DNA of 64,000 bases, taken from Hyphomonas sp. Mor2. Lineage in GTDB: Bacteria > Pseudomonadota > Alphaproteobacteria > Caulobacterales > Hyphomonadaceae. The stretch lies in the NCBI RefSeq assembly GCF_001854405.1, contig NZ_CP017718.1, positions 3,286,001-3,350,000 of the forward strand, in the 5' to 3' direction. This document shows positions 16,556 through 24,791 of the stretch, piece after piece (position 1 is the first letter of the stretch; every line of letters begins with the position of its first letter). A program made the position numbers and the translations under genes. The notes beneath the pieces are model-generated. The model ran no database searches. It was given only the letters and a program-made list of their open reading frames with translations, and was not told where the DNA came from.

Positions 16556-16951
16556 TCAGACGTCTGACGGACGGTGACCGCTATCGCCGGCCCAGATCTT
16601 TTCGAGATTGTAGAACGCGCGCACTTCGGGGCGGAACAGGTGTACAATCACGTCGCCGAGGTCGATCAGAACCCAGTCTGCATTGGGCAGGCCTTCCAGT
16701 TTGGGCGACTCGCCGGTTTTGTCCTTCACCTTCTGAGCCAGATGCGTGGCAATCGACGTCACATGACGGGCCGAACGACCCGAAGCGATGATCATGATGT
16801 CTGCGAGGGAGGATTTTTCCGTCAGATCAATGACGGTGAGGTCTTCGGCTTTGTCATCTTCCAGGGAGGCGATGATCGTGTCTGAGAAGGCGCGAATGTC
16901 TTCAATGCTCGTCGCGCGGGCCGAATTCGTCTCAGTTTTTGCAGCAGGCAG
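16556..16951 (-). CDS. rsfS: Ribosome silencing factor RsfS with a probable CTG start
   Basis: RsfS binds uL14 on the 50S subunit and blocks subunit joining in stationary phase. The conserved core is intact: LEDDKAEDLTVIDLTEKSS, then DIMIIASGRSARHV, and LPNADWVLIDLGDVIVHLF...YNLEKIWA. The only ATG (16795) would delete a third of the fold (the LEDDKAED...LAD part), so the true start is upstream. Between that ATG and the in-frame TAG near 17010 there is no ATG, GTG or TTG. A CTG at 16951 lies 7 bases after GGAG and gives 131 residues with a normal N-terminal length, so I use it. ATT at 16906 is another possibility. Confidence 0.88.
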   Translation of the reverse strand: MPAAKTETNSARATSIEDIRAFSDTIIASLEDDKAEDLTVIDLTEKSSLADIMIIASGRSARHVTSIATHLAQKVKDKTGESPKLEGLPNADWVLIDLGDVIVHLFRPEVRAFYNLEKIWAGDSGHRPSDV

Positions 16952-17051
16952 GGTGCAGCTCCATAAAGTTGTTTCTCTAGCGAACTTAACATGCGTCGCG
17001 CGTGCGGCCTAGAGATTATCCGCAACAGTTGCTGAATCCTTTTTCGGCGGG

Positions 17052-17543
17052 TCAGTCGCTGGTCGCCACGAACTGTCCGGCGGCGCGATCCTTGCGCACT
17101 TGCCCGGCGGGAAAGACCTGGCCATTCATGGCGATATACACCCCTGGCGCCTGCAATTGCGCCGCTGCGAGCGCGAAGCCGACATTGAAGATGGCGTCCG
17201 TGAAGCGCAAGCGCGCGGGTTGCATGGCACCGGTTAGGATGATCGTCTTGTCGGCTATTCCTCGAAGCCGTTCCGCAGTTTGCGCCATCGTATCGGTGCC
17301 ATGGGTGATCAGAATGTGTCTGGCCTTCGTCGCTGAGACAGCGTCGAAAATTGCGCTGCGATCCTCGTCTGTCAGTTCAAGACTGTCCTTGCGCATCAAC
17401 GAGGTCAGTTCGTAGCTAATCCCGACATTCGCCTCGCGAAGGATGGCATCGAGCGGGGACTCGCCAACTTGAAATTCGGACAGGGCATCGAAATAGACCT
17501 TGTCGATGGTACCACCAGTGGTGAAGACGTGAAGTCGGGTCAT
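17052..17543 (-). CDS. Asparaginase N-terminal domain protein (single domain)
   Basis: 163-residue protein with only the N-terminal domain of the bacterial L-asparaginase fold. Both catalytic motifs are present: the first Thr in TTGGTID at about residues 7-13 and THGTDTM in the middle. Full asparaginases have about 330 residues with a C-terminal domain, absent here. Such short forms occur in many proteobacteria, but their substrate has not been settled as far as I know. The ATG overlaps the nadD stop by 4 bp (ATGA), which suggests translational coupling inside the proA-nadD-rsfS-rlmH run. Confidence 0.85.
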   Translation of the reverse strand: MTRLHVFTTGGTIDKVYFDALSEFQVGESPLDAILREANVGISYELTSLMRKDSLELTDEDRSAIFDAVSATKARHILITHGTDTMAQTAERLRGIADKTIILTGAMQPARLRFTDAIFNVGFALAAAQLQAPGVYIAMNGQVFPAGQVRKDRAAGQFVATSD

Positions 17544-18148
17544 GAACGGGTGTTCCGAATGGCAGTCGATGAGAGCGGGTTGAGCGGGGCTGGCAGATAG
17601 ACCCAGGCTGGCGTCTTGTGACCGGGCAGAATGCGAGCGGCGCGATCGGGCAAACGGCTCTGCCGAAAGGCTTTGGCGAACGGGCTCACGCGGGCCGCCA
17701 GCTCGAACCCCGGGCGCGCGACCACGGCAACCGGCACGATATGCGCCAGCTTTTGCCAGTCTTTCCAATAGTGGAAGGTCATCAGGCTATCCCCGCCCAT
17801 GATCCAGGTCAGCTTGGCATGCGGGCAGTGTTTGCGCAGCAATTGGACCAGATCCACGGTGTAGCGCAGATGCAAGCGCTTCTCGATATCGCTGACCTCG
17901 AAGGCGCGATTGTTTCCTGTCAGGATCCGAACGGCGCCCAATCGTGCCTCATAGTCGCTGGGCGCTTCTTTCAGGGGATTGCCCGGCGTCGGAAACCACC
18001 AGACCTGATCGAGGTTGAGACGCCGCATGGCGGTTTCGGCGACGTGCAAATGCCCGCTGTGTGGAGGGTCAAAGCTGCCCCCAAACAGGCCGATGCGTGC
18101 ACGCGTGCTGGTTGGCGGCAAGTGCGCGGCAGGGCGAAGGTGAGCCAT
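17540..18148 (-). CDS. nadD: Nicotinate-nucleotide adenylyltransferase NadD
   Basis: Adenylates nicotinate mononucleotide in NAD synthesis. The 202-residue protein has the nucleotidyltransferase motif GLFGGSFDPPHSGHL at about 22-36, WFPTPGNPLK, the substrate loop WIMGGDSLMTFHYWKDWQ and the C-terminal ISSTAIR-like block LSSTAIRN. It is 17 bp after proA and overlaps the asparaginase-like gene by 4 bp. The order proA-nadD-rsfS-rlmH is typical of alphaproteobacteria, here with one gene added. Confidence 0.96.
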   Translation of the reverse strand: MAHLRPAAHLPPTSTRARIGLFGGSFDPPHSGHLHVAETAMRRLNLDQVWWFPTPGNPLKEAPSDYEARLGAVRILTGNNRAFEVSDIEKRLHLRYTVDLVQLLRKHCPHAKLTWIMGGDSLMTFHYWKDWQKLAHIVPVAVVARPGFELAARVSPFAKAFRQSRLPDRAARILPGHKTPAWVYLPAPLNPLSSTAIRNTRS

Positions 18149-18165
18149 AATCTACTGCCTGTATG

Positions 18166-19452
18166 TTACGGGCGGGTCTGACCGGTGCCGCGGACCAGGT
18201 ATTTGAAGATGGTCAGTTGTTCGGCGCCAACCGGACCGCGCGCGTGGATGCGACCGGTCGCGATACCGATCTCGGCGCCCATACCGAACTGGCCACCATC
18301 CGCGAACTGGGTCGAGGCATTGTGAATGACGATGCCAGAATCCACTTCAGACAGAAATATCTCTGCCGTCGCCTGGTCTTCGGTGATGATGCACTCGGTA
18401 TGGCTGGTGCCATAGTCTTCAATATGGGCCATCGCGCCTTGAACACCGTCGACCACGCGCACGGAAATGATCGTGTCGAGATATTCGGTCCGCCAATCGT
18501 CTTCGGTTGCAGTTTCCATATTGGCGACGAGTGCGCGAGCCTCAGCGTCGCCTTTGAGCGTGCATCCGGCATCCGTCAGCGCTGCGGCAATGGCAGGCAA
18601 CAGGTCGCTTGCAATGGCGCGGTCGATCAGCAGGGTTTCGGTCGCGCCGCAAATTCCGGTCCGGCGCATCTTGGCGTTGACGGTAATATCGATCGCCTTT
18701 TGCGGGTCAGCGGCGGCGTCCACATAGGTGTGGCAAAGGCCTTCCAGGTGGCCGATCACCGGCACGCGGGCTTCCGCCTGAACGCGCTCGACCAGGCCTT
18801 TTCCGCCGCGCGGCACGATCACGTCCATATTGCCGTTCAGGCCGGACAGCATATGGCCGACGGCGGCGCGATCCGTGGTCTGGACCAGCTGAACCGCATC
18901 CTCCGGCAAGCCTGTTTCGGCAAGGCCGGTCCGCAAGGCGTCGGCGATGGCGATGGATGATTGCAGGCTTTCGCTACCGGCGCGCAGGATTGCGGCATTG
19001 CCAGAGCGGACACACAGCGCCGCCGCGTCCGCGGTTACATTAGGTCGGGCTTCATAGATGATCCCGATGACGCCGAGCGGGGTCCGCACGCGCGCGATGT
19101 CGAGCCCCGAAGGGACCGTCCAACGGGCAATCTCTGTGCCGACCGGGTCCGGCAGTTCAGCCACGGCGCGCAGCGCGTCAGCGATCGCGGCGACGCGTGC
19201 CGGGTCGAGGGCGAGGCGATCCAGCATGGCGCTGGACAGGCCCTTATTCTGGCCGCCGGCAAGGTCTTCCGCGTTCGCGGCCAGAATAGCATCTGTCGCC
19301 GCTTCCAAAGCGTCCGCCATGGCGCGAATGGCTTGTGTACGCGCGGCCGGGCCAGCCTTGGCCAGCGCAGCAGAGGCGGCGCGCGCCTGCTGACCCATGC
19401 GCAGCAAAGTGTCATGCAAATCTTCGGTCGGGGTGTGCAATGTATCGGCCAT
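18166..19452 (-). CDS. proA: Gamma-glutamyl phosphate reductase ProA
   Basis: Second enzyme of proline synthesis from glutamate: NADPH-dependent reduction of gamma-glutamyl phosphate to the semialdehyde. The 428-residue protein has the aldehyde dehydrogenase fold with the family opening MGQQARAASAALAKAG, the NADP-binding ARPNVTADAAALCVRSGNA, and the catalytic Cys in RRTGICGATETLL. The C-terminal block SEVDSGIVIHNASTQFADGG is intact. proB, often just upstream, is not here: the gene before it is trkH. Confidence 0.97.
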   Translation of the reverse strand: MADTLHTPTEDLHDTLLRMGQQARAASAALAKAGPAARTQAIRAMADALEAATDAILAANAEDLAGGQNKGLSSAMLDRLALDPARVAAIADALRAVAELPDPVGTEIARWTVPSGLDIARVRTPLGVIGIIYEARPNVTADAAALCVRSGNAAILRAGSESLQSSIAIADALRTGLAETGLPEDAVQLVQTTDRAAVGHMLSGLNGNMDVIVPRGGKGLVERVQAEARVPVIGHLEGLCHTYVDAAADPQKAIDITVNAKMRRTGICGATETLLIDRAIASDLLPAIAAALTDAGCTLKGDAEARALVANMETATEDDWRTEYLDTIISVRVVDGVQGAMAHIEDYGTSHTECIITEDQATAEIFLSEVDSGIVIHNASTQFADGGQFGMGAEIGIATGRIHARGPVGAEQLTIFKYLVRGTGQTRP

Positions 19453-19501
19453 GGCGTGCTTCTGCCGGATTTAGCCGGTTCGAGCAATGAGAGATTCTAA
19501 A

Positions 19502-20956
19502 TTATCCGCGCCAGAAGCGGCGGGTCATCAGAACAAACACGGCGGTGAATTCGAGCCGGCCGAGCAGCATCGCAATCGCGCAGATCCACTTGCCGCGATC
19601 GGTCAGGCCCTGAAACGTTCCGGCCGGTCCAATGTCGGGGCCAAGACCCGGGCCGACATTGGAGACACTGGTCGCCGCGCCGGAAATGGCCGTCAGTGGT
19701 GACTCTCCCGTCAGGCTGAGCAGGATGGCGGCGGCAATGAATGTGGCGAGGTACAGGAAGACGAAGACCATGACCGATTGCAGCGTATCATTGTCGATCA
19801 CCTTGCCGCCATATCGGATCCGGACCACGCGGTTCGGGCTGACCATTTGCTGCGCATGCGCGAGCACCGCTCGGAAAGTGATCTCCAGCCGGAACATCTT
19901 GATCCCGCACGCGGCTGAGCCTGCGCAGCCGCCGAGGAAGATGGTGATCAGAAAAATCATCACGATCGGCTCTCCCCAGCCATCATAGGGGGTCGTAGCG
20001 TAGCCGGTGCCGGTCATCACCGACACGACATTGAACAAGGTCTCGATATAGCCATTGAACGGGCTGATGATGACATAGTCCTGGTCAGCAATGACGCGCA
20101 GGAAGAAGACCAGTGTGGTGATCCCGACAATCAAGGCCAGAAACAGCCGCAGCTGCGGGTCCTTGAACAAGGGCTTCACACGGCCCTGGATCATGGCCAG
20201 CGCCAGCAGGCTGAAGGGGAGGCCGGCAATGATCATGAAAAAGATTGCGGTTGGCACTGCGGCGGTTTCATAGAAGGCGCCAAATGAGGCGTCATAGGTG
20301 GAGTACCCACCCGCCGCCACGGTCGTCATGGCGTGCGCCACAGCATCGAAGGCGGACATGCCGGACAACATGTAAGCGAGGGCGCAACTGATCGAGATAA
20401 ACAGATAGATCATGCCGATCTGGGTCGAAATCTCCCCGATGCGAGGCATGAACTTGCCGGCCACATCGGAGCTTTCCAGTTGGAAGAGCTGCATCCCGCC
20501 TACCCGCAGCATGGGCAGGATGGCAATCGCCGTGACGATGATCCCGATGCCGCCAAACCATTGCAGAATGGCGCGCCAGAGCTTGATACCTCGCGGCAGT
20601 TCGTCCAGTCCGGTCATGACGGTGGACCCGGTTGTGGTGAGGCCGGAAATGCTCTCGAACATGGCGTCGGTGAAGCTCATGCCGATGCCCATGAACGGGA
20701 TCGCTGCCATGGCGGGCAAGACCACCCAGACCAGAACTGTCAGCAGGAATGCCTCGCGCGATCCGGTCCGTTCCGTGCGTCCGCCGGATAGCACCACGAG
20801 GCCGCCGCCAAACAGAAGCAGCATGGTCGCGCTGGCCGCGAAAACGGGCCATTCGGGCTTATTGTCCGCGACATCAAGCAGCCAGCACGGGATCATGGCG
20901 GCGCCGAGAAGGGCGGTCATGATGCCAAGGGCGAAGATGACGACGCGGAGTTGCAT
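19502..20956 (-). CDS. trkH: TrkH family potassium uptake protein
   Basis: Membrane subunit of the Trk potassium uptake system, 484 residues with the four-fold pore architecture. Selectivity-filter repeats are visible: TTTGSTVMTGLDELP, MTTVAAGGYSTYDASFG, MTGTGYATTPY and TSVSNVGPGLG. The N-terminus is a membrane helix (VVIFALGIMTALLGAAMIPCW). It needs the cytosolic NAD-binding subunit TrkA, which is not in the window. Isolated gene between proA and the dcw cluster, divergent from mraZ. Confidence 0.93.
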   Translation of the reverse strand: MQLRVVIFALGIMTALLGAAMIPCWLLDVADNKPEWPVFAASATMLLLFGGGLVVLSGGRTERTGSREAFLLTVLVWVVLPAMAAIPFMGIGMSFTDAMFESISGLTTTGSTVMTGLDELPRGIKLWRAILQWFGGIGIIVTAIAILPMLRVGGMQLFQLESSDVAGKFMPRIGEISTQIGMIYLFISISCALAYMLSGMSAFDAVAHAMTTVAAGGYSTYDASFGAFYETAAVPTAIFFMIIAGLPFSLLALAMIQGRVKPLFKDPQLRLFLALIVGITTLVFFLRVIADQDYVIISPFNGYIETLFNVVSVMTGTGYATTPYDGWGEPIVMIFLITIFLGGCAGSAACGIKMFRLEITFRAVLAHAQQMVSPNRVVRIRYGGKVIDNDTLQSVMVFVFLYLATFIAAAILLSLTGESPLTAISGAATSVSNVGPGLGPDIGPAGTFQGLTDRGKWICAIAMLLGRLEFTAVFVLMTRRFWRG

Positions 20957-21320
20957 GGGTTCGGGGACTTAATGGGCAAATGCTGAGAAGGCGTGTACTT
21001 TTCGTCACGCTTGCGCCTCAAGCACATACAATAATAGGACCAGTGTGGAAAAAAATCATGGATTATGTGAAATTTTCTGCCTTTTAAATGCCCTGGTTAA
21101 CCAGTTGTAAACAAAAGCTTTTGTATTGGTTAACGGTGATCCACAGCGAAACGTTCCGATTTATTTTTGGTTTGTTCTGCATTGGTTTTCATGTCTCACT
21201 TGTGTGGACACGAAAGAATCGCAAGTGGGCCCATTTGAATCCAAGCTGTCCCATGTTATCCCAGTCAAGAACAGGCTGAATCCATGGATTTCCAGTCGGG
21301 GCTTGTGATGGGAGTTGCGC
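20957..21320 (+). promoter_or_regulatory. mraZ upstream region (dcw cluster promoter region)
   Basis: 364 bp without genes, AT-rich from about 21020 to 21200. Motifs seen: a CtrA-like TTAA-N7-TAAA (21097-21111, one mismatch), a DnaA-box-like tgatccaca (21137-21145, one mismatch), three GANTC sites (21216-21220, 21237-21241, 21278-21282) and the MraZ-type operator (listed separately). This is the densest set of cell-cycle motifs in the window. Transcription starts cannot be placed by eye. Confidence 0.55.
21229..21263 (-). promoter_or_regulatory. MraZ-type operator: four repeats at 10-bp spacing
   Basis: On the minus strand TGGGA, TGGGA, TGGAT and TGGGC begin exactly 10 bases apart (plus-strand NCCCA/NTCCA at 21229-21233, 21239-21243, 21249-21253, 21259-21263). 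MraZ proteins bind TGGGN repeats spaced one helical turn upstream of their own gene and repress the dcw operon. The array ends 57 bp before the mraZ start. Confidence 0.75.
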
Positions 21321-21812
21321 GTGTTTGTCTCCACGTTTGAGACATCGCTGGATACGAAAGGACGGGTTTCCGTTCCGGCGCCGTTTCGGCATGCGCTGGA
21401 GGGTGGAACGCGGATCTTCCTGTACCCGGCGCTCGACGGATCGCCTTGTCTTGAAGGCGGCGGCGACGCGCTGATGCTGGAAAACCAGAAAACCCTGCTG
21501 CGCATGAGCCCAAACTCCACTGCCCGCAAAGTGTTCCTGAACAGAACCGTCTCCAAAGCGGTCGAGTTGAAGCTGGATGATACCGGACGCATCAAGATCC
21601 CGCCCAAGCATCTTGAACTGGCCGGCATTGAGAAGGCGCTCGCCTTTGTCGGCGCGATCGACCGTTTCTATGTCTGGCAACCGGAGCGCTACGCCGCTTT
21701 CGACGCCGAGATGGAGGCGCAGCTCGGCGACGTCCAGGCGGATTTCGAAGGCTCGTTCAATGCCCAGCTGGCAACTGGCGGCATTCGCGGCGTGGTCGGG
21801 GAGGGGGACTGA
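21321..21812 (+). CDS. mraZ: Transcriptional regulator MraZ
   Basis: First gene of the dcw cluster; a ring-shaped DNA-binding repressor with two AbrB-like halves. The 163-residue protein begins MFVSTFETSLDTKGRVSVPA, with the first DxKGR motif, and has the second half-site motif LDDTGRIKIPPKHLELAGI at about residues 85-103. The start is the GTG at 21321 with GGGAG six bases upstream; TTG at 21315 is a poorer alternative. Overlaps rsmH by one base (TGATG). Likely autoregulated through the repeats upstream. Confidence 0.95.
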   Translation: MFVSTFETSLDTKGRVSVPAPFRHALEGGTRIFLYPALDGSPCLEGGGDALMLENQKTLLRMSPNSTARKVFLNRTVSKAVELKLDDTGRIKIPPKHLELAGIEKALAFVGAIDRFYVWQPERYAAFDAEMEAQLGDVQADFEGSFNAQLATGGIRGVVGEGD

Positions 21813-22804
21813 TGGCGCATGTTCCAGTTCTCCTGGATGAGGTCGTGGAGGCGCTGCAACCGCGCGATGGCGAGACCTATGTCGATGGCACATTTGGCGG
21901 CGGGGGATATGCGCTGCGTGTTCTGGCGGCGGCCGATTGCAAGGTCTTCGGCATTGACCGGGATCTCGATGCGATTACCCGCGCTGAGGCGCTGACGGAG
22001 CAGCACCCGGGCCTGACGCCGCTGCTCGGGCGATTTGGCGATATGGATACGCTGCTCGAGACGGTCAGCGCGACCGCTGTCCAGGGCGTAATGCTCGATA
22101 TCGGCGTTTCCTCGTTTCAGATTGATCAGGGCGAACGCGGATTCTCTTTCATGCGCGATGGTCCGCTGGATATGCGTATGGGTCAAACCGGTCCGAGCGC
22201 CGCCGATGTCGTCAATCATATGAGCGCTGACGACCTCATCGCGATCATCCGCCAACTGGGCGAAGAACGGCAGGCTCGGCGCATTGCCAGCGCGATTGTC
22301 GCCCGCCGCAAGGCGGTTGCGTTCGAGACCACGCTTGATCTGGCCGATTGTATCGAAACCGCTGTCGGCGGGCGCCGCGGGAAGAAAACCCATCCCGCGA
22401 CACTCACCTTTCAGGCCATCCGCATGTACGTGAATGACGAGCTGGGAGAGCTGGCTCGCGGTCTGGCTGCGGCGGAGCGTTTGCTGGCCCCGGGCGGTCG
22501 ACTGGTCGTGGTCACGTTTCATTCGCTAGAGGATCGACTGGTCAAGCAGTTCATGCGTGAACGCAGCGGCGCCCAGGGCGGCGGCTCGCGCTACATGCCT
22601 GAGGTCGCGAAAGGACCCGCGCCATCCTTCACGCTTGCACGCAAGAAAGCGGTCGAGCCGGGCGAGCAAGAGATTGCCGATAATCCGCGGGCGCGGTCGT
22701 CTCGCCTGCGCGTGGCGATCCGCACGGAGGCTCCGGCCTGGACCGATCCGGTAACGACCGGAAAATCTGTGCCACCTCTCAAGACACTGGAGGCGGCACT
22801 ATGA
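21812..22804 (+). CDS. rsmH: 16S rRNA (cytosine1402-N4)-methyltransferase RsmH
   Basis: Methylates N4 of C1402 in the 16S decoding centre. The 330-residue protein opens with HVPVLLDEVVEAL, has the SAM motif YVDGTFGGGGYALRVL, the insert domain GERGFSFMRDGPLDMRMG and the late motif GGRLVVVTFHSLEDRLVK. Length is normal. Translationally coupled to mraZ, and the next gene starts inside its stop region. Confidence 0.97.
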   Translation: MAHVPVLLDEVVEALQPRDGETYVDGTFGGGGYALRVLAAADCKVFGIDRDLDAITRAEALTEQHPGLTPLLGRFGDMDTLLETVSATAVQGVMLDIGVSSFQIDQGERGFSFMRDGPLDMRMGQTGPSAADVVNHMSADDLIAIIRQLGEERQARRIASAIVARRKAVAFETTLDLADCIETAVGGRRGKKTHPATLTFQAIRMYVNDELGELARGLAAAERLLAPGGRLVVVTFHSLEDRLVKQFMRERSGAQGGGSRYMPEVAKGPAPSFTLARKKAVEPGEQEIADNPRARSSRLRVAIRTEAPAWTDPVTTGKSVPPLKTLEAAL

Positions 22805-23136
22805 GCAAGCATGCCTTCCTGTTCGGGTTGGCCGTGGTCGCCATCCTGATTTTCAGTCTCTACCGGGCCAAATATGGCGCTCAGGAAACTGTCGCTGAGA
22901 TCAAGGACGTTGAACTCGCGATTGAGGCCGCGGAGGCTGAGCAGGCCGAATTACTCGCTGAGTTTGCCCATCGCTCCCGGCAGGAGTGGATCGAGGAATT
23001 TGCCCGCCGTGAGCTTGGCATGGTCCCGGCCCGCGCGGAACAATTTGTCCGCACCGTCGATCTTGATGGCCGGGTCGGCCCGCCGATCGAACTGCCGGAT
23101 GCGGACGCGCCCGTCGATCGGGAGGGGTCGCAATGA
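22801..23136 (+). CDS. ftsL: Cell division protein FtsL-like
   Basis: Bitopic membrane protein of 111 residues: one membrane helix (FLFGLAVVAILIFSLYRA) and a periplasmic leucine-zipper-like coiled coil (EIKDVELAIEAAEAEQAELL), then a short acidic tail. FtsL forms the FtsQLB complex that activates septal synthesis by FtsW-FtsI. The sequence is poorly conserved in the family; position between rsmH and ftsI and the topology support the call. Starts 4 bp inside rsmH and overlaps ftsI by 4 bp. Confidence 0.85.
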   Translation: MSKHAFLFGLAVVAILIFSLYRAKYGAQETVAEIKDVELAIEAAEAEQAELLAEFAHRSRQEWIEEFARRELGMVPARAEQFVRTVDLDGRVGPPIELPDADAPVDREGSQ

Positions 23137-24791
23137 GCGGAGAGTACGGTTCTGAACTGACGATGCGTGGCGGCGGCATGCGCACCCGGCTGGTGTCGAT
23201 CAGCCTGCTGCTGGTATTTGCCGTCATTGCGATCAAGGGACTGACGGTTGCGTTGAACGGGCCGGGCGCGGCGACGGCAATTGCAACAAATTTCAAAGAG
23301 GCCCCGCGCCGGGCGGACATTGTGGATCGCAACGGTGACTTGCTTGCCACGTCCGTCACCGTCTACTCCGTTTTTGCCGATCCGCGTGCCATCGGCGATG
23401 CATCCCTGATCGCAGACGAACTTGCGACAGTCCTGACGGACCTTGACGTCGACACGATCACATCGCGGCTGTCCAATAATGAACGGGCCTTCGCCTGGAT
23501 CGAGCGCGGGATCACGCCGCGCCAGCGTCAGGCTGTGTTCGATCTTGGTCTCGAGGGCATCGGCTTTCGGGAAGAAACCCGGCGCGCCTATCCGCGCGGC
23601 ACGTTGGCGGGTCATGTGCTGGGTTATGCAGGCGCCGATGGTCAGGGCCTGGGCGGAATTGAGTATGCGTTGGATGACCGTCTGACCAAGGATCAGGCGC
23701 CGCTTGCTGTGTCCATCGATGCAAATGTCCAGTTCAGTCTGGAAGCTGAGCTGGCCGCTGCTGTGGGTGAGTACGACGCTGAAGCCGGCGCAGGCATTGT
23801 GATGGCAGCGCAGTCGGGCGAAGTGCTCGGCATGGCGAGCTGGCCGCCGCTCGACCCGCACAAGGCAACGGAGCTTGATCGCGATCACCCGGCGCTGCTC
23901 GACCGGGCCAGTGGGGCGGTGTACGAGCTTGGCTCCATCTTCAAGCCGCTGACTGTGGCGGGTGCGCTTGATGCTGGCGCCATTCGCCCGAGTGACACGT
24001 TCGACGTGCGCGAGCCGATCACCATTCGCGGGCGTCAGATCAATGATGATCACCCGATCATCGGTCGGCCCACCGCCTTCGAAATCATTGCCGACAGTTC
24101 GAACATTGGCACGGTGAAAATAGCCTGGCAGCTCGGGTCCCGGCGCCAGCAAGAATTCTTCTCGACGCTGGGACTGTTCTCGCGTTCGAGCATTGAGCTG
24201 ACCGGTAGCGCGCGCCCGCTTCTGCCAGAGGCGTTTGACGATTTGCATAGTGCGACCGCAAGTTATGGACACGGTATTGCGGTGTCACCGATCGCCTTTG
24301 CCAGCGCCTTTGCCTCACTCGCCAATGCCGGGGAAACCGTGTCTCCGACGCTGCTGCTGCAGCCAGAGCGCAAGCGCAGTCCCAAACGGGTCATGGCGGC
24401 GCCAACGGCCAATCTCGTCGTCAGCATGCTGCGTCAGGCTGTTCTGGATGGGACAGGCGAGCGCGCCGAAGTTGGTGGTTACCGGGTCGCTGGGAAGACC
24501 GGCACAGCGGAAAAACCGATCCCTGGCGGCTACTCGGAAGACGAGAATATTTGCAGTTTTGCCGCGATTTTCCCCGCCGATAGCCCTGAATATGTCGTAT
24601 TGATCGTGCTCGACTCGCCGAAGGCCGGAAAGGACCGCGGGCGCACTGCAGCCTGGAACGCTGCCCCAACGGCCGGGCGTGTCATCGAACGCATTGCGCC
24701 GATCCTCGAGGTCGAGCCAAGATTTGATGAACCTGTCCGGTCATCGCCGCGCATCCGCTCCGTCGCAGACAGGAGAGGTACGACGCTATGA
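23133..24791 (+). CDS. ftsI: Septal peptidoglycan transpeptidase FtsI (PBP3)
   Basis: Division-specific class B penicillin-binding protein, 552 residues. After a short cytoplasmic tail there is one membrane helix (SISLLLVFAVIAIKGLTVAL), the pedestal dimerisation domain and the transpeptidase domain. All three active-site motifs are visible: SIFK at about residue 268 (SxxK), SSN at about 322 (SxN) and KTG at about 455. It partners with FtsW, encoded downstream. Overlaps ftsL and murE by 4 bp each. Confidence 0.97.
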   Translation: MSGEYGSELTMRGGGMRTRLVSISLLLVFAVIAIKGLTVALNGPGAATAIATNFKEAPRRADIVDRNGDLLATSVTVYSVFADPRAIGDASLIADELATVLTDLDVDTITSRLSNNERAFAWIERGITPRQRQAVFDLGLEGIGFREETRRAYPRGTLAGHVLGYAGADGQGLGGIEYALDDRLTKDQAPLAVSIDANVQFSLEAELAAAVGEYDAEAGAGIVMAAQSGEVLGMASWPPLDPHKATELDRDHPALLDRASGAVYELGSIFKPLTVAGALDAGAIRPSDTFDVREPITIRGRQINDDHPIIGRPTAFEIIADSSNIGTVKIAWQLGSRRQQEFFSTLGLFSRSSIELTGSARPLLPEAFDDLHSATASYGHGIAVSPIAFASAFASLANAGETVSPTLLLQPERKRSPKRVMAAPTANLVVSMLRQAVLDGTGERAEVGGYRVAGKTGTAEKPIPGGYSEDENICSFAAIFPADSPEYVVLIVLDSPKAGKDRGRTAAWNAAPTAGRVIERIAPILEVEPRFDEPVRSSPRIRSVADRRGTTL

